From Microcaldota archaeon (GTDB lineage Archaea > Micrarchaeota > Micrarchaeia > Norongarragalinales > Norongarragalinaceae): a stretch of 59,325 bases of DNA. Location of the stretch: positions 1-59,325 of the forward strand of contig JACRGH010000052.1 of assembly GCA_016212375.1 (NCBI GenBank), in the 5' to 3' direction. The position numbers were made by a program, and so were the translations under genes. Below the pieces are notes generated by a model. That model ran no database searches. It saw only the letters and a list, made by a program, of their open reading frames with translations, and was not told the origin of the DNA. The stretch's first letter is position 1, and each line of letters starts with the position of its first letter. This document shows, in pieces, positions 38,135 to 47,365 of this stretch.

Positions 38135-39343
38135 ATGACATATTTTGGAGAATTTGGCGGACTGTTTGTTCCGGAAACACTGGTCAGCCCGCTTCAAGCG
38201 ATTTCAGAGGCGTACGAAAATGCCAAAAAAGATCCGGCGTTCCAAAGTGAGTTCCAACGGCTTTTACGCGAGTACGCGGGACGGCCGTCCATGCTGTACT
38301 TTGCAAAAAACCTATCCGTTAAGTACGGCTGCCGCATCTACCTCAAACGGGAGGACTTGCTGCACACCGGCTCGCACAAAATCAACAACGCGTTGGGACA
38401 GGCCTTGCTTGCCAAATCCATGGGCAAAACGCGCGTCATCGCGGAAACCGGTGCGGGACAGCATGGCGTGGCGTGCGCCACGGTCTGCGCCCTGATGGGT
38501 TTGAAATGCGTCGTGTACATGGGCTCGGAAGACGTCATCCGCCAAAACTTGAACGTCCAGCGGATGCGCCTATTGGGCGCCACCGTGGTGCCGGTCGAAT
38601 CCGGAACCAAAACCTTGAAAGATGCCATCAACGAAGCCCTCCGGGACTTCGTGGCGAATCCCGACAGCTATTACCTCATCGGCTCAGCCGTGGGCCCGAC
38701 GCCGTATCCGGAAATGGTGCGGGATTTCCAGCGGGCCATCGGCGATGAGACCAAAGCCCAAATCCTCAAAGCCGAAGGGCGGCTTCCGGACGCCGTGGTG
38801 GCCTGCGTGGGCGGGGGCAGCAATGCGATAGGCATGTTTTATTCGTTCAAAGACGACCAAAGCGTCAAAAAAATCGGCGTGGAAGCATATGGCGCGGCAT
38901 CGTTGGGTTACGGCCAGACGGGCGTGCTGCACGGTGCGAAAACCAAAATTTTGCAGGACAGCGACGGACAAATTTCCGGCACGCACAGTATTTCGGCCGG
39001 ACTGGATTATTCCGCCGTGGGGCCGGAGCATGCTTTTTTCCAATCGGCTGGAATCGCGAAATACGTTTCCGCCAACGACGAGGACGCGCTTTTCGGCTTC
39101 AAGGAACTTTCCCTACAAGAAGGCATCATTCCGGCACTGGAATCGGCACACGCCGTGGCCCATGGCCTCAAAGTGGCCAAAACCATGACCAAAGACCAGA
39201 TTCTCGTCATCAATTTGTCCGGACGCGGAGACAAAGATGCGCATGCATTGGAAGCTCTTGGAAAAGAAAAAGAGCCGTCGGCGTGGGGAAAAAATGAAAT
39301 AACCAAAATAAATGCCAAAACAACGGAGGCGAACAATCAATGA
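38135..39343 (+). CDS. trpB: Tryptophan synthase beta chain
   Basis: [43 protein letters not shown]. Confidence 0.96.
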   Translation: MTYFGEFGGLFVPETLVSPLQAISEAYENAKKDPAFQSEFQRLLREYAGRPSMLYFAKNLSVKYGCRIYLKREDLLHTGSHKINNALGQALLAKSMGKTRVIAETGAGQHGVACATVCALMGLKCVVYMGSEDVIRQNLNVQRMRLLGATVVPVESGTKTLKDAINEALRDFVANPDSYYLIGSAVGPTPYPEMVRDFQRAIGDETKAQILKAEGRLPDAVVACVGGGSNAIGMFYSFKDDQSVKKIGVEAYGAASLGYGQTGVLHGAKTKILQDSDGQISGTHSISAGLDYSAVGPEHAFFQSAGIAKYVSANDEDALFGFKELSLQEGIIPALESAHAVAHGLKVAKTMTKDQILVINLSGRGDKDAHALEALGKEKEPSAWGKNEITKINAKTTEANNQ

Positions 39344-40116
39344 AATTCTCCGAACTTTTCAAAACCAAAAAATTTGCCTTCCTACCATACGTTTGCTTAG
39401 GTTACCCCACACTCGAAAAAAGCCTGGACCTAGTGCGGGCCTTGGAACCGTACGCGGATGGCTTTGAGCTCGGTATCCCTTTTTCCGATCCGGTGGCCGA
39501 CGGACCCGTTCTGCAGAAAGCCGCCCAGAGTGCCCTAGAGGCCGGTTTTAAAGTCAGCCAGACGTTTGACGCGGTGCGGGTGGTCCGCCGGTTCACGCAA
39601 AAACCAATCGCCATCATGACGTACTTGAATCCGGTTTTGGCCCACGGATTACAGCGTTTCGTTGACGAGGCGCATGCCACGGGAGCCGATGCGCTCATCA
39701 TACCGGATGCGCCGATGGAAGAAATCGGACCGGTCCAGGCCGCGTGTGCCGGAAAACTGGAAGTGCCGTTATTTGTCACCCCCACCACGCCGAAAGCGCG
39801 CGCCGGGAAAATCGCCCAAAGCGCACAAGGATTCATCTACGGCATTGCAATCAAAGGCGTCACAGGCGCACGCAAAGAAACCGAAATGGACGGCATGGGT
39901 GCCGACGTCAAGGCATTGGTGGAAAAAACGTCCGACATGGGTTTCCAGATTCCGGTGGTCTTTGGTTTCGGGATTTCAAACGCAAAGCATGCAAAAGCGG
40001 TCCAAAACGCCGGAGCCGCCGGTTTCATCATCGGTAGCCGCATCGTCCAGGCCTACGAGGAAGACGGATTGGAGGGCGTGAAAACATGGGTACAATCGCT
40101 AACCTTAAAAACGTGA
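39340..40116 (+). CDS. trpA: Tryptophan synthase alpha chain
   Basis: [33 protein letters not shown]. Confidence 0.94.
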   Translation: MKFSELFKTKKFAFLPYVCLGYPTLEKSLDLVRALEPYADGFELGIPFSDPVADGPVLQKAAQSALEAGFKVSQTFDAVRVVRRFTQKPIAIMTYLNPVLAHGLQRFVDEAHATGADALIIPDAPMEEIGPVQAACAGKLEVPLFVTPTTPKARAGKIAQSAQGFIYGIAIKGVTGARKETEMDGMGADVKALVEKTSDMGFQIPVVFGFGISNAKHAKAVQNAGAAGFIIGSRIVQAYEEDGLEGVKTWVQSLTLKT

Positions 40117-40162
40117 ACCGGGAAGTAATTGAAAAGACAACGAAATCAGCGAGTTAGTTCCC

Positions 40163-40228
40163 ATGAACCAACGCAAAAACCAATGGTCGTATCCGACGTT
40201 TGGCTTTAGCTTTGGCTATTACCAATAA
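40163..40228 (+). CDS. Candidate aromatic leader peptide MNQRKNQWSYPTFGFSFGYYQ
   Basis: 21 codons with 1 W, 3 Y, 3 F, located between trpA and the DAHP synthase gene; below the length cutoff of the ORF track. Confidence 0.55.
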   Translation: MNQRKNQWSYPTFGFSFGYYQ

Positions 40229-40230
40229 TC

Positions 40231-40321
40231 TTGGGAAAAACCCGCGCAAACTGAAAAAAAGTGTATCAATCGGTTTCAATCTTCGGTTTGCAGCCGCCAG
40301 GCCATTGCGGGTTTCTTCCAA
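40231..40321 (+). promoter_or_regulatory. Candidate leader RNA structure following the aromatic micro-ORF
   Basis: 40231-40245 pairs with 40307-40321 (15 positions, 1 mismatch, 1 GU), enclosing 40246-40255/40282-40291 (10 bp, 1 GU); CCGC at 40294-40297 can compete for GCGG 40307-40310. Confidence 0.5.
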
Positions 40322-40440
40322 AAACAGCAAAGAAATAAGACCAACGGAAAAAATGGGAAAAAAGCAGAAACCATATTGAAAACATCAAAATAAGAGTACA
40401 AAAACTAAAAAAATAATCCGAACGAACAGGTGTTACGACT

Positions 40441-41454
40441 ATGATCATCGTCTTTGAACCGTCCGCGAAACACGAACAAATCCAGCACGTCTTTGACCGC
40501 CTTATCGAATGGGGTTTCAACCCGGTACTTCAAGAAGGGGAAGCCACCAGCATCGCGATTACCGGAGACACGTCCTCGCTGAAGTCCGAGACGCTAGAGG
40601 CCTTTGACGGAGTCCAAAAGGCCGTCCGCCTGACCCAGCCGTACAAACTGGTGGCCCGTGAGTTCAAACCCGAAGGCACCATTATCGACATCGACGGCGT
40701 CAAAATCGGCGGAAAACATTTCACCATGATTGCCGGCCCCTGCAGTGCGGAAAGCGAAGCCCAACTTCTGACCACGGCTCACGCGGTTAAGAACGCGGGC
40801 GGCAAAATCCTGCGCGCCGGCATCTACAAACCCCGCACATCCCCCTACGAATTCCAAGGCATCGGCGAAAAAGGATTGCCCTGGCTAAAAAAAGCAAAAG
40901 AGCAGACGGGATTACCGGTGTGCACAGAAGTGATGGACCCAAAAGTTCTGGACAAAGTCAAGGACGTCGTGGACATCTACCAAGTCGGTGCGCGCAACAT
41001 GCAAAATTATGATTTGTTGCGGGAATTGGGCAAGTCCAAAAAACCGGTATTGCTCAAACGGGGCCTTTCCGCCACGCTCAAGGAATTGTTGTTGGCCGCG
41101 GAATACATCATGTCCTCCGGCAACCATGACGTGATGTTGTGCGAGCGGGGCATCCGCACGTACGAAACGGCCACCCGCTTCACCTTGGACGTCGGCGCCG
41201 TTCCCGTGCTCCGCCACGACACGCACCTGCCCATTATCGTGGACCCATCCCACCCCGCCGGCAAGCGGGCATTGGTCGGGGCATTGGCCAAAGCGGGCTT
41301 GGCAGCGGGTGCCGATGGGCTCATCGTGGAAACGCATCCAGATCCGGAGCGTGCTTGGTCCGACGCGGCGCAACAATTGACGTTCGACCAATTCGGACAA
41401 CTGATGACCGAACTTCGGCCCATTGCCACAGCCGTGGGACGGACGATGGATTGA
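40441..41454 (+). CDS. 3-deoxy-7-phosphoheptulonate (DAHP) synthase with N-terminal regulatory domain
   Basis: MIAGPCSAESEAQLLTTA, GIYKPRTSPYEFQG, PIIVDPSHPAGKR; SD AGGTG upstream. Confidence 0.95.
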   Translation: MIIVFEPSAKHEQIQHVFDRLIEWGFNPVLQEGEATSIAITGDTSSLKSETLEAFDGVQKAVRLTQPYKLVAREFKPEGTIIDIDGVKIGGKHFTMIAGPCSAESEAQLLTTAHAVKNAGGKILRAGIYKPRTSPYEFQGIGEKGLPWLKKAKEQTGLPVCTEVMDPKVLDKVKDVVDIYQVGARNMQNYDLLRELGKSKKPVLLKRGLSATLKELLLAAEYIMSSGNHDVMLCERGIRTYETATRFTLDVGAVPVLRHDTHLPIIVDPSHPAGKRALVGALAKAGLAAGADGLIVETHPDPERAWSDAAQQLTFDQFGQLMTELRPIATAVGRTMD

Positions 41455-41580
41455 TATCACAGCTAAAAAAATGAGAAAAAAGGGGCAATGAAAAAACAAA
41501 AAAAAGGAAGATCGGAAAACCAAATTGGAAAATAAAAAAACGAATGGAAAAAAAACTTGAAAAAAGGATTGAAATCAACC

Positions 41581-42648
41581 ATGACGCATGCATCGGGCCT
41601 TTTGTTGGATTTGGGGCAATATCCCGTTTTATTGGGACGCGGCACCTTGAAGGCCTGTGGCACGCACGCACCCATTTGCAGCCGCGCATTCATCATCCAC
41701 CAAGCTGCATCGAAAAAATACGCGCAAACAGTGGCGGAAAGCCTCGACGAACGAAAGACGGACTTAGCATTGGTGGAAGTGCCCGACGGAGAAAAAGCCA
41801 AAGAGCTGGACCAGGTCGAAGTCTTGTACGAAAAAGCCCTTGATGCCAAACTGGAGCGGACAGACGCGGTGTTCGCCGTGGGCGGAGGGTGCGTGGGCGA
41901 TGCGGCCGGATTCTTTGCAGCCACCTACCTTAGGGGCTTGCAGTTGGTCCATGTGCCTACGACGTTATTGGCGCAAGTGGATTCCAGCATCGGCGGCAAA
42001 GTGGGCGTCAATCTGGGCGCTACCAAGAACATGGTGGGCAGTTTTTACCAACCCGAACTGGTCGTGGATGACATCGACGCGCTGCAAAGCCTACCACCCA
42101 TGCAAATCAGCAACGGATTGGCCGAAGTCATCAAATACGGCCTGATCCGGGATTCCGATTTTCTCAGGTATTTGGAAAAAAACATGGACGCAGTCCAGGC
42201 CAAAGACCCCGGCGCCCTTTTGCACGTGGTCCAGCAAAGCGTCCAGCACAAAGGGACGGTAGTGGCGCAGGACGAGCGTGAAGCGGGTAGCCGGATGACG
42301 CTCAATTACGGACACACTTTGGGCCATGGCATTGAAACGGTTTGCGGACTGCCGCACGGTTTTGCCATTGCCATAGGGATGCATGCGGCCGGGATTTTGG
42401 CCGTTGAAAAAGGCCTGCTTGAAAAACAAGACCTCGAAAGGCAAAATGACTTAATCCAAGCCGCCGGATTGGCCCTGGTCGCAAAAACGAAAGCAGACGC
42501 GGAAGGCATCATGGAAAAAGTACGCAACGACAAAAAGCGCACGGCAGGGAAACTCCGGATGGTACTGTTGGACAAAATCGGCAACTGCCGCATCGTTGAA
42601 GTCACTGAAAAGGACGCGCAATTTGCGTTGGAGCAGGTGTTGGAATGA
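41581..42648 (+). CDS. aroB: 3-dehydroquinate synthase
   Basis: AVGGGCVGDAAGFFAATYLRGLQLVHVPTTLLAQVDSSIGGKVGVN. Confidence 0.95.
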   Translation: MTHASGLLLDLGQYPVLLGRGTLKACGTHAPICSRAFIIHQAASKKYAQTVAESLDERKTDLALVEVPDGEKAKELDQVEVLYEKALDAKLERTDAVFAVGGGCVGDAAGFFAATYLRGLQLVHVPTTLLAQVDSSIGGKVGVNLGATKNMVGSFYQPELVVDDIDALQSLPPMQISNGLAEVIKYGLIRDSDFLRYLEKNMDAVQAKDPGALLHVVQQSVQHKGTVVAQDEREAGSRMTLNYGHTLGHGIETVCGLPHGFAIAIGMHAAGILAVEKGLLEKQDLERQNDLIQAAGLALVAKTKADAEGIMEKVRNDKKRTAGKLRMVLLDKIGNCRIVEVTEKDAQFALEQVLE

Positions 42649-43385
42649 ACGCATCCCGAAATAATCCGGAATCCAAAAGCAGCGCGCCGTCCGCGATAAT
42701 CATCGTACCCATTGTCGCCAAAACAATCGACGGGGCAAAAGTCCAAATACACGCAAGTACGGGCGACATCGTGGAACTTCGAATGGATGCATTGGACTCC
42801 ATGGAAAACGTCTCGACGGAGCAATTGCAGGAACTGGTCGCGATGGGAAAAATCATCATGACGGACCGGCGGGCCTACGAAGGCGGCCACAAAGCGCAGA
42901 CGGACACCCAGCGCTTTGACGACATCCATCGTGCCATTGAAGCCAAACCTTGGGCGGTGGACATCGAAATCCAATCACCCCGCCTGTTCCGTCGGAAGCT
43001 CATCAAGTTGGCAAATCAAAACGGCGTGAAAGTCATCTCGTCATACCACAACTTTAAACGCACCCCGCCCTTTGACAAATTGGCGGAAATGGCCAAGGAG
43101 GCGCTTGGAGAATCGGATTACGCCAAAATCGTGTGTTTGCCTGAAAACGACGGTGACATCACGGCGCTGTTGGATTTGGTCCGCCAGCACCCGGGCCGCG
43201 TGGCGGCATTCGGATTGGGCGACAAACCGGCGCAGTCGCACACCCGTATCCTCTCGCTGAAATTGGGCGCGCCCTTTGGCTACGCCCGCGGCCACCAACC
43301 GACCGCACCGGGCCAGATGACCGTAGAAGAAATGAGAAAACAACTCGCCGGAATGCAATTTGCCAAAAAAGACGACAAAAAATGA
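42645..43385 (+). CDS. aroD: 3-dehydroquinate dehydratase type I
   Basis: VELRMDALDSM, VKVISSYHNFKRTPP. Confidence 0.93.
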   Translation: MNASRNNPESKSSAPSAIIIVPIVAKTIDGAKVQIHASTGDIVELRMDALDSMENVSTEQLQELVAMGKIIMTDRRAYEGGHKAQTDTQRFDDIHRAIEAKPWAVDIEIQSPRLFRRKLIKLANQNGVKVISSYHNFKRTPPFDKLAEMAKEALGESDYAKIVCLPENDGDITALLDLVRQHPGRVAAFGLGDKPAQSHTRILSLKLGAPFGYARGHQPTAPGQMTVEEMRKQLAGMQFAKKDDKK

Positions 43386-43502
43386 GAACCTGAGAAAAGG
43401 AAAGCGTTGAAAAAATTAAAACGGAAAAAAAGATGAATCCTAAAAAAAAACGAAAAAAAAAGATTCGAGAAATAAAAAATCCGACGAAGAACGAAAACCG
43501 CC

Positions 43503-44405
43503 ATGACTTGGATAAAGACTAACACGGGCCACGCCATGATTACCGCCAAAACCCATATCGTCGCGCTCATCGGCGAGCCGGTCAAACACAGCCTTTCACC
43601 CGCCATGCATAACGCGGCATTTGCCCAACTGGGTTTGGATTGGGCCTACGTGGCGCTTTCCGTCAAAACCCAAAACTTGGCGCAAGCGGTTGCCGGAATG
43701 AAAGCCCTGAACTTCCAAGGGTTCAACGCCACCATGCCGCACAAGCAAGCATTGGTGCATTTGGTCGATGAGTTGGACCCGTTTGCCAAGTTCTGCCAAG
43801 CGGTCAACACCGTATCCGTCCGCAACGGCAAGCTGTTGGGGTTCAACACCGACGGGCCGGGAACGCTCAACGCACTCAAAGAAGCCAAAGCGGACCTAAG
43901 CCACGTCGTCATCCTGGGCGCGGGTGGCACCGGCTCGGCCATGGCCCTGGCATTGGCGCAGGCCGGCTCCGAGGTCGTCATCCTGAACCGAGACGTGAAA
44001 AAAGCCGAGGGCTTGGCCCACAAAATTGGAAAGACCGGTGACGTTTTGATCGAAGCGGGAAGCCTGGATGAAGCCGCCGACCGCATCCGTGAAGCGACAG
44101 TGTTGTGCAACGCCACGTCCGTTGGCATGCGAACCAACGAAACGCCCATTTCCAAAAATGCGTTGCATCCCGGATTGACCATAATGGACGCCGTGTATGC
44201 ACCGCGCCTTACGCGCCTCATCAAAGACGCAAAAGGCGTGGGCGCCCACGTCGTCACCGGAGACCGCATGTTGTTGCACCAGGGCATGATTGCATTTGAG
44301 CGCTGGACCGGCGGCAAGGCGCCAAAAACGGCGATGGAAAACGCGCTTGAACATGCATTCAGCATCTTGGAAACAAACGGTCAGAACGGTTCGGTGAACA
44401 CATGA
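43503..44405 (+). CDS. aroE: Shikimate dehydrogenase
   Basis: LIGEPVKHSLSPAMHNAAF, GFNATMPHKQ, GAGGTGSAMALAL. Confidence 0.95.
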   Translation: MTWIKTNTGHAMITAKTHIVALIGEPVKHSLSPAMHNAAFAQLGLDWAYVALSVKTQNLAQAVAGMKALNFQGFNATMPHKQALVHLVDELDPFAKFCQAVNTVSVRNGKLLGFNTDGPGTLNALKEAKADLSHVVILGAGGTGSAMALALAQAGSEVVILNRDVKKAEGLAHKIGKTGDVLIEAGSLDEAADRIREATVLCNATSVGMRTNETPISKNALHPGLTIMDAVYAPRLTRLIKDAKGVGAHVVTGDRMLLHQGMIAFERWTGGKAPKTAMENALEHAFSILETNGQNGSVNT

Positions 44406-46255
44406 ACATCCTTTTGATCGGCATCATGGGCTCCGGCAAGACCACCGTAGGATATGCATTGGCCGAAAGCCGGCAGATGGCGTTCGTGGATCTGGACCGC
44501 GAATTGGAAAACGTGGAAGGCCGGACCATTTCCGAAATTTTCAAAACCGACGGCGAGGATGCGTTCCGTGAAAAAGAATCGGCGTTGCTTCTGAAGTGGG
44601 CGGAACAACAGTTGGACAACACGGTCATTTCCACTGGCGGAGGCATCGTTCTAAGCGAGGTCAACCTCCAGCTGATTAAGAAAATGGGCCGGACGGTATG
44701 GCTGGACGTATCCGCGGAAGTGGCCCACCAGCGCACGCAACACGAACCAAACCGCCCCCTGCTCAATCATCCGGAGCGCGCCGAAATCCTGAGGGTCCTG
44801 ATACGGCGGCGAAGAGAATTGTATGAACAGGCTGAAGTGCACGTCCAAGTGGACGATAAATCCGTGGACAAAATCGTGGATGAAATCAACGACCGCCTGA
44901 GGCAAACCGCCAAATCCGCGCTTCGGAGCCGGGTCTTATCCGCCATCGGCCAACTGGAAGGCAAGTCCATGCGGATTGAACCATCAGCCCTTCAAGGGTC
45001 GCTCAAAGTCCCGCCGTCCAAAAGCATGACACACCGTGCCCTGATTTGCGCGGCGCTTTCCAAAAAGCCGTGCCGCGTGAGCAATGCATTGGTCTCCGAT
45101 GACACCTTGGCCACGGCCAGTGCGCTCAAAGTCTTGGGCACACGATTTGAAGGCGACGTGCTTGACGGAACCGAAATTTTCACCATCGGAGGAACGCTGT
45201 CCTGTGGCGAATCCGGCTCCACCCTGCGATTCATGCTTCCATTGGCATGCCTCGGACAGACACGAAACGTCCTGATGGGCCACGGACGCTTATTGCAAAG
45301 GCCCATCCAGCCGCTGGCCGATGCGTTGAACCAATTGGGCGGCCACGTGGAAACGGCGGAAGGACTGGCGCCGGTCAACACCACCCCCGGCTTAAGCGGT
45401 AGCACATGCACCCTACCCGGAAACATCAGCTCGCAATTCGTGTCCGGCCTTTTGATGGCCTTGCCGTTGTGTCCAAAGCCGAGCCAAATCCAGTTGGAAG
45501 GATCGTTGGAATCGGCGCCGTATGTGGACGTGACGTTGGACGTGATGGCGCACTTCGGCGTTCACGTGGATGTCCAACGCAATGAACACCAACAAATGAC
45601 CGGTTTTTCCATTGCCCCCCAATCGTATCAACCCCACGACATCACCGTGCCGTCGGATTGGTCCAGCGCCGCCTTTTGGCTCGTGGCCGGATGCATCGGG
45701 AATCACAAAGAGGGAACCTCAAAAAGGTCAGGTGGTTCAAACGGCATCACCATTGAATCTATCCAGCCGGACCGCCAAGCAGATGCCGCGATTGTGCCGA
45801 TATTGCAGAAAATGGGGGGAAAAATAACCATCCAAAGCCAGAGCAAAACCGTGCGGGCGCACGCCTCCGACTTGGTTGGAATTGACATCGACGTCTCGGA
45901 TTGCCCGGATTTGGTGCCCATTTTGGCGGTAGCCGGCTGCTTTGCTGCAGGCATCACACGATTGACCAATGCAGCCCGACTGCGATTGAAAGAAAGCGAC
46001 CGCCTGTCCGCGATGGCAACCGAGTTGCAAAAAATGGGAGCCCGTATCGAGGAAAAGCCCGATGCGCTCATTATCCATCAAAGCGCGCTTTCCGGCGCCA
46101 CCTTATCCAGTCACAACGACCACCGCATCGCCATGGCATTGAGTATTGCCGCAACAAATGCCACCGGCCAGTCGGTCATCGACAACGCGGACTGCGTCGC
46201 GAAATCCTATCCGGCGTTTTTCAACGATTTGCAAGTCCTGGGGGAAAAGACATGA
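44402..46255 (+). CDS. aroK-aroA: Fused shikimate kinase (P-loop AroK type) - EPSP synthase
   Basis: N-terminal LIGIMGSGKTTVGYALA...ISTGGG kinase; C-terminal LKVPPSKSMTHRALICAALS...ESGSTLRFMLPLA...SDWSSAAFWLVAG...LRLKESDRLSAMA EPSPS; one uninterrupted 617-aa ORF. Confidence 0.95.
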   Translation: MNILLIGIMGSGKTTVGYALAESRQMAFVDLDRELENVEGRTISEIFKTDGEDAFREKESALLLKWAEQQLDNTVISTGGGIVLSEVNLQLIKKMGRTVWLDVSAEVAHQRTQHEPNRPLLNHPERAEILRVLIRRRRELYEQAEVHVQVDDKSVDKIVDEINDRLRQTAKSALRSRVLSAIGQLEGKSMRIEPSALQGSLKVPPSKSMTHRALICAALSKKPCRVSNALVSDDTLATASALKVLGTRFEGDVLDGTEIFTIGGTLSCGESGSTLRFMLPLACLGQTRNVLMGHGRLLQRPIQPLADALNQLGGHVETAEGLAPVNTTPGLSGSTCTLPGNISSQFVSGLLMALPLCPKPSQIQLEGSLESAPYVDVTLDVMAHFGVHVDVQRNEHQQMTGFSIAPQSYQPHDITVPSDWSSAAFWLVAGCIGNHKEGTSKRSGGSNGITIESIQPDRQADAAIVPILQKMGGKITIQSQSKTVRAHASDLVGIDIDVSDCPDLVPILAVAGCFAAGITRLTNAARLRLKESDRLSAMATELQKMGARIEEKPDALIIHQSALSGATLSSHNDHRIAMALSIAATNATGQSVIDNADCVAKSYPAFFNDLQVLGEKT

Positions 46256-47364
46256 ACCAACATTACGGAAAACTGTTTGAAGTGCAGATTGCCGGCGAAT
46301 CCCACGGACACGGCGTCGGATGCATCATCCAAGGCTGCCCCGCGGGACTTTCCTTAAACGAAAGTGACATCCAAATCGAATTGGACAAGCGCAAGCCGGG
46401 CCAGAAACTCACAACCGCGCGCACCGAGGCCGACCGAATCCACATCAAGACCGGCGTGTTCAACGGCAAAACCACGGGCGCACCCATTTTGTTGTGGATG
46501 GACAACACCGACACCCGGTCCGCCGACTACGAAGCGCTGCAGGCCACCCCGCGGCCCGGACATGCGGATGTCACGGCGGCTGAGAAGTACGGAGGATTCA
46601 ACGATTACCGCGGTTCCGGTCCGTTTTCGGCCCGCCTCACGGCGCCCTTAGTTGCAACGGGAGCCATAGCTCGAAAACTGTTGCAACAACACGGCGTGGA
46701 AATCCTTGGCCACGTCCAGCAATTAGGCGGACTTAAAATCGAAAACGCCTCCGACACGGCCATCCGCACCAACGTTGCCAACAGCCCCCTGCGGTGCGCG
46801 GATGCCAAAATGGAAAAACGCTTCGAAGCCGCGCTTCAGGACGCACTCAAAGCCGGCGACTCCCTTGGGGCGGTCATAGAATGCCGCGTCAGAGGCCTTC
46901 CGATGGGCGTGGGTGAGCCCCGCGCGCAATCGGTGGAAAGTGCCATCGGGGCCATTTGTTTGGGCATTCCAGCGGCTAAAGGCGTGGAGTTCGGCGAAGG
47001 CTTTGCCGCGGCGGCGATGAAAGGAAGCCAGCACAACGACGCATTTGAAAAAGTCGGAACCGGCGAATCAAACAAAGACCACGTAACCATCCGCACCAAA
47101 ACGAACCACTCCGGCGGCACGCTGGGCGGCATAACCACAGGAATGCCATTGATTTTCCGCGTGGTATTCAAACCCACGTCCAGCATCGCCAAAACCCAAA
47201 CAACGCTCAACGTCAAGACCGGCAAGCAATCCGAAATGTCAGTCATTGGCCGACATGACCCGTGCGTCGCGCTTCGAGCCGTGCCCATCGTCGAAGCGGC
47301 TGCGGCGTTGGCGTTGGTTGATTTGATGTTGCAGGCACAAAAAATTCAAAGGGTGCTAAAGTAA
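46252..47364 (+). CDS. aroC: Chorismate synthase
   Basis: GESHGHGVGCIIQGCPAGL, RPGHADVTAAEKYGGFNDYRGSGPFSAR, VIGRHDPCVALRAVP. Confidence 0.95.
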   Translation: MNQHYGKLFEVQIAGESHGHGVGCIIQGCPAGLSLNESDIQIELDKRKPGQKLTTARTEADRIHIKTGVFNGKTTGAPILLWMDNTDTRSADYEALQATPRPGHADVTAAEKYGGFNDYRGSGPFSARLTAPLVATGAIARKLLQQHGVEILGHVQQLGGLKIENASDTAIRTNVANSPLRCADAKMEKRFEAALQDALKAGDSLGAVIECRVRGLPMGVGEPRAQSVESAIGAICLGIPAAKGVEFGEGFAAAAMKGSQHNDAFEKVGTGESNKDHVTIRTKTNHSGGTLGGITTGMPLIFRVVFKPTSSIAKTQTTLNVKTGKQSEMSVIGRHDPCVALRAVPIVEAAAALALVDLMLQAQKIQRVLK

Positions 47365-47365
47365 G

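Noticed and set aside
45901-46251. N-terminal extension of the chorismate synthase ORF
   Set aside because: Overlaps the end of the aroK-aroA fusion out of frame; the true start is ATG 46252 with ATGA overlap.
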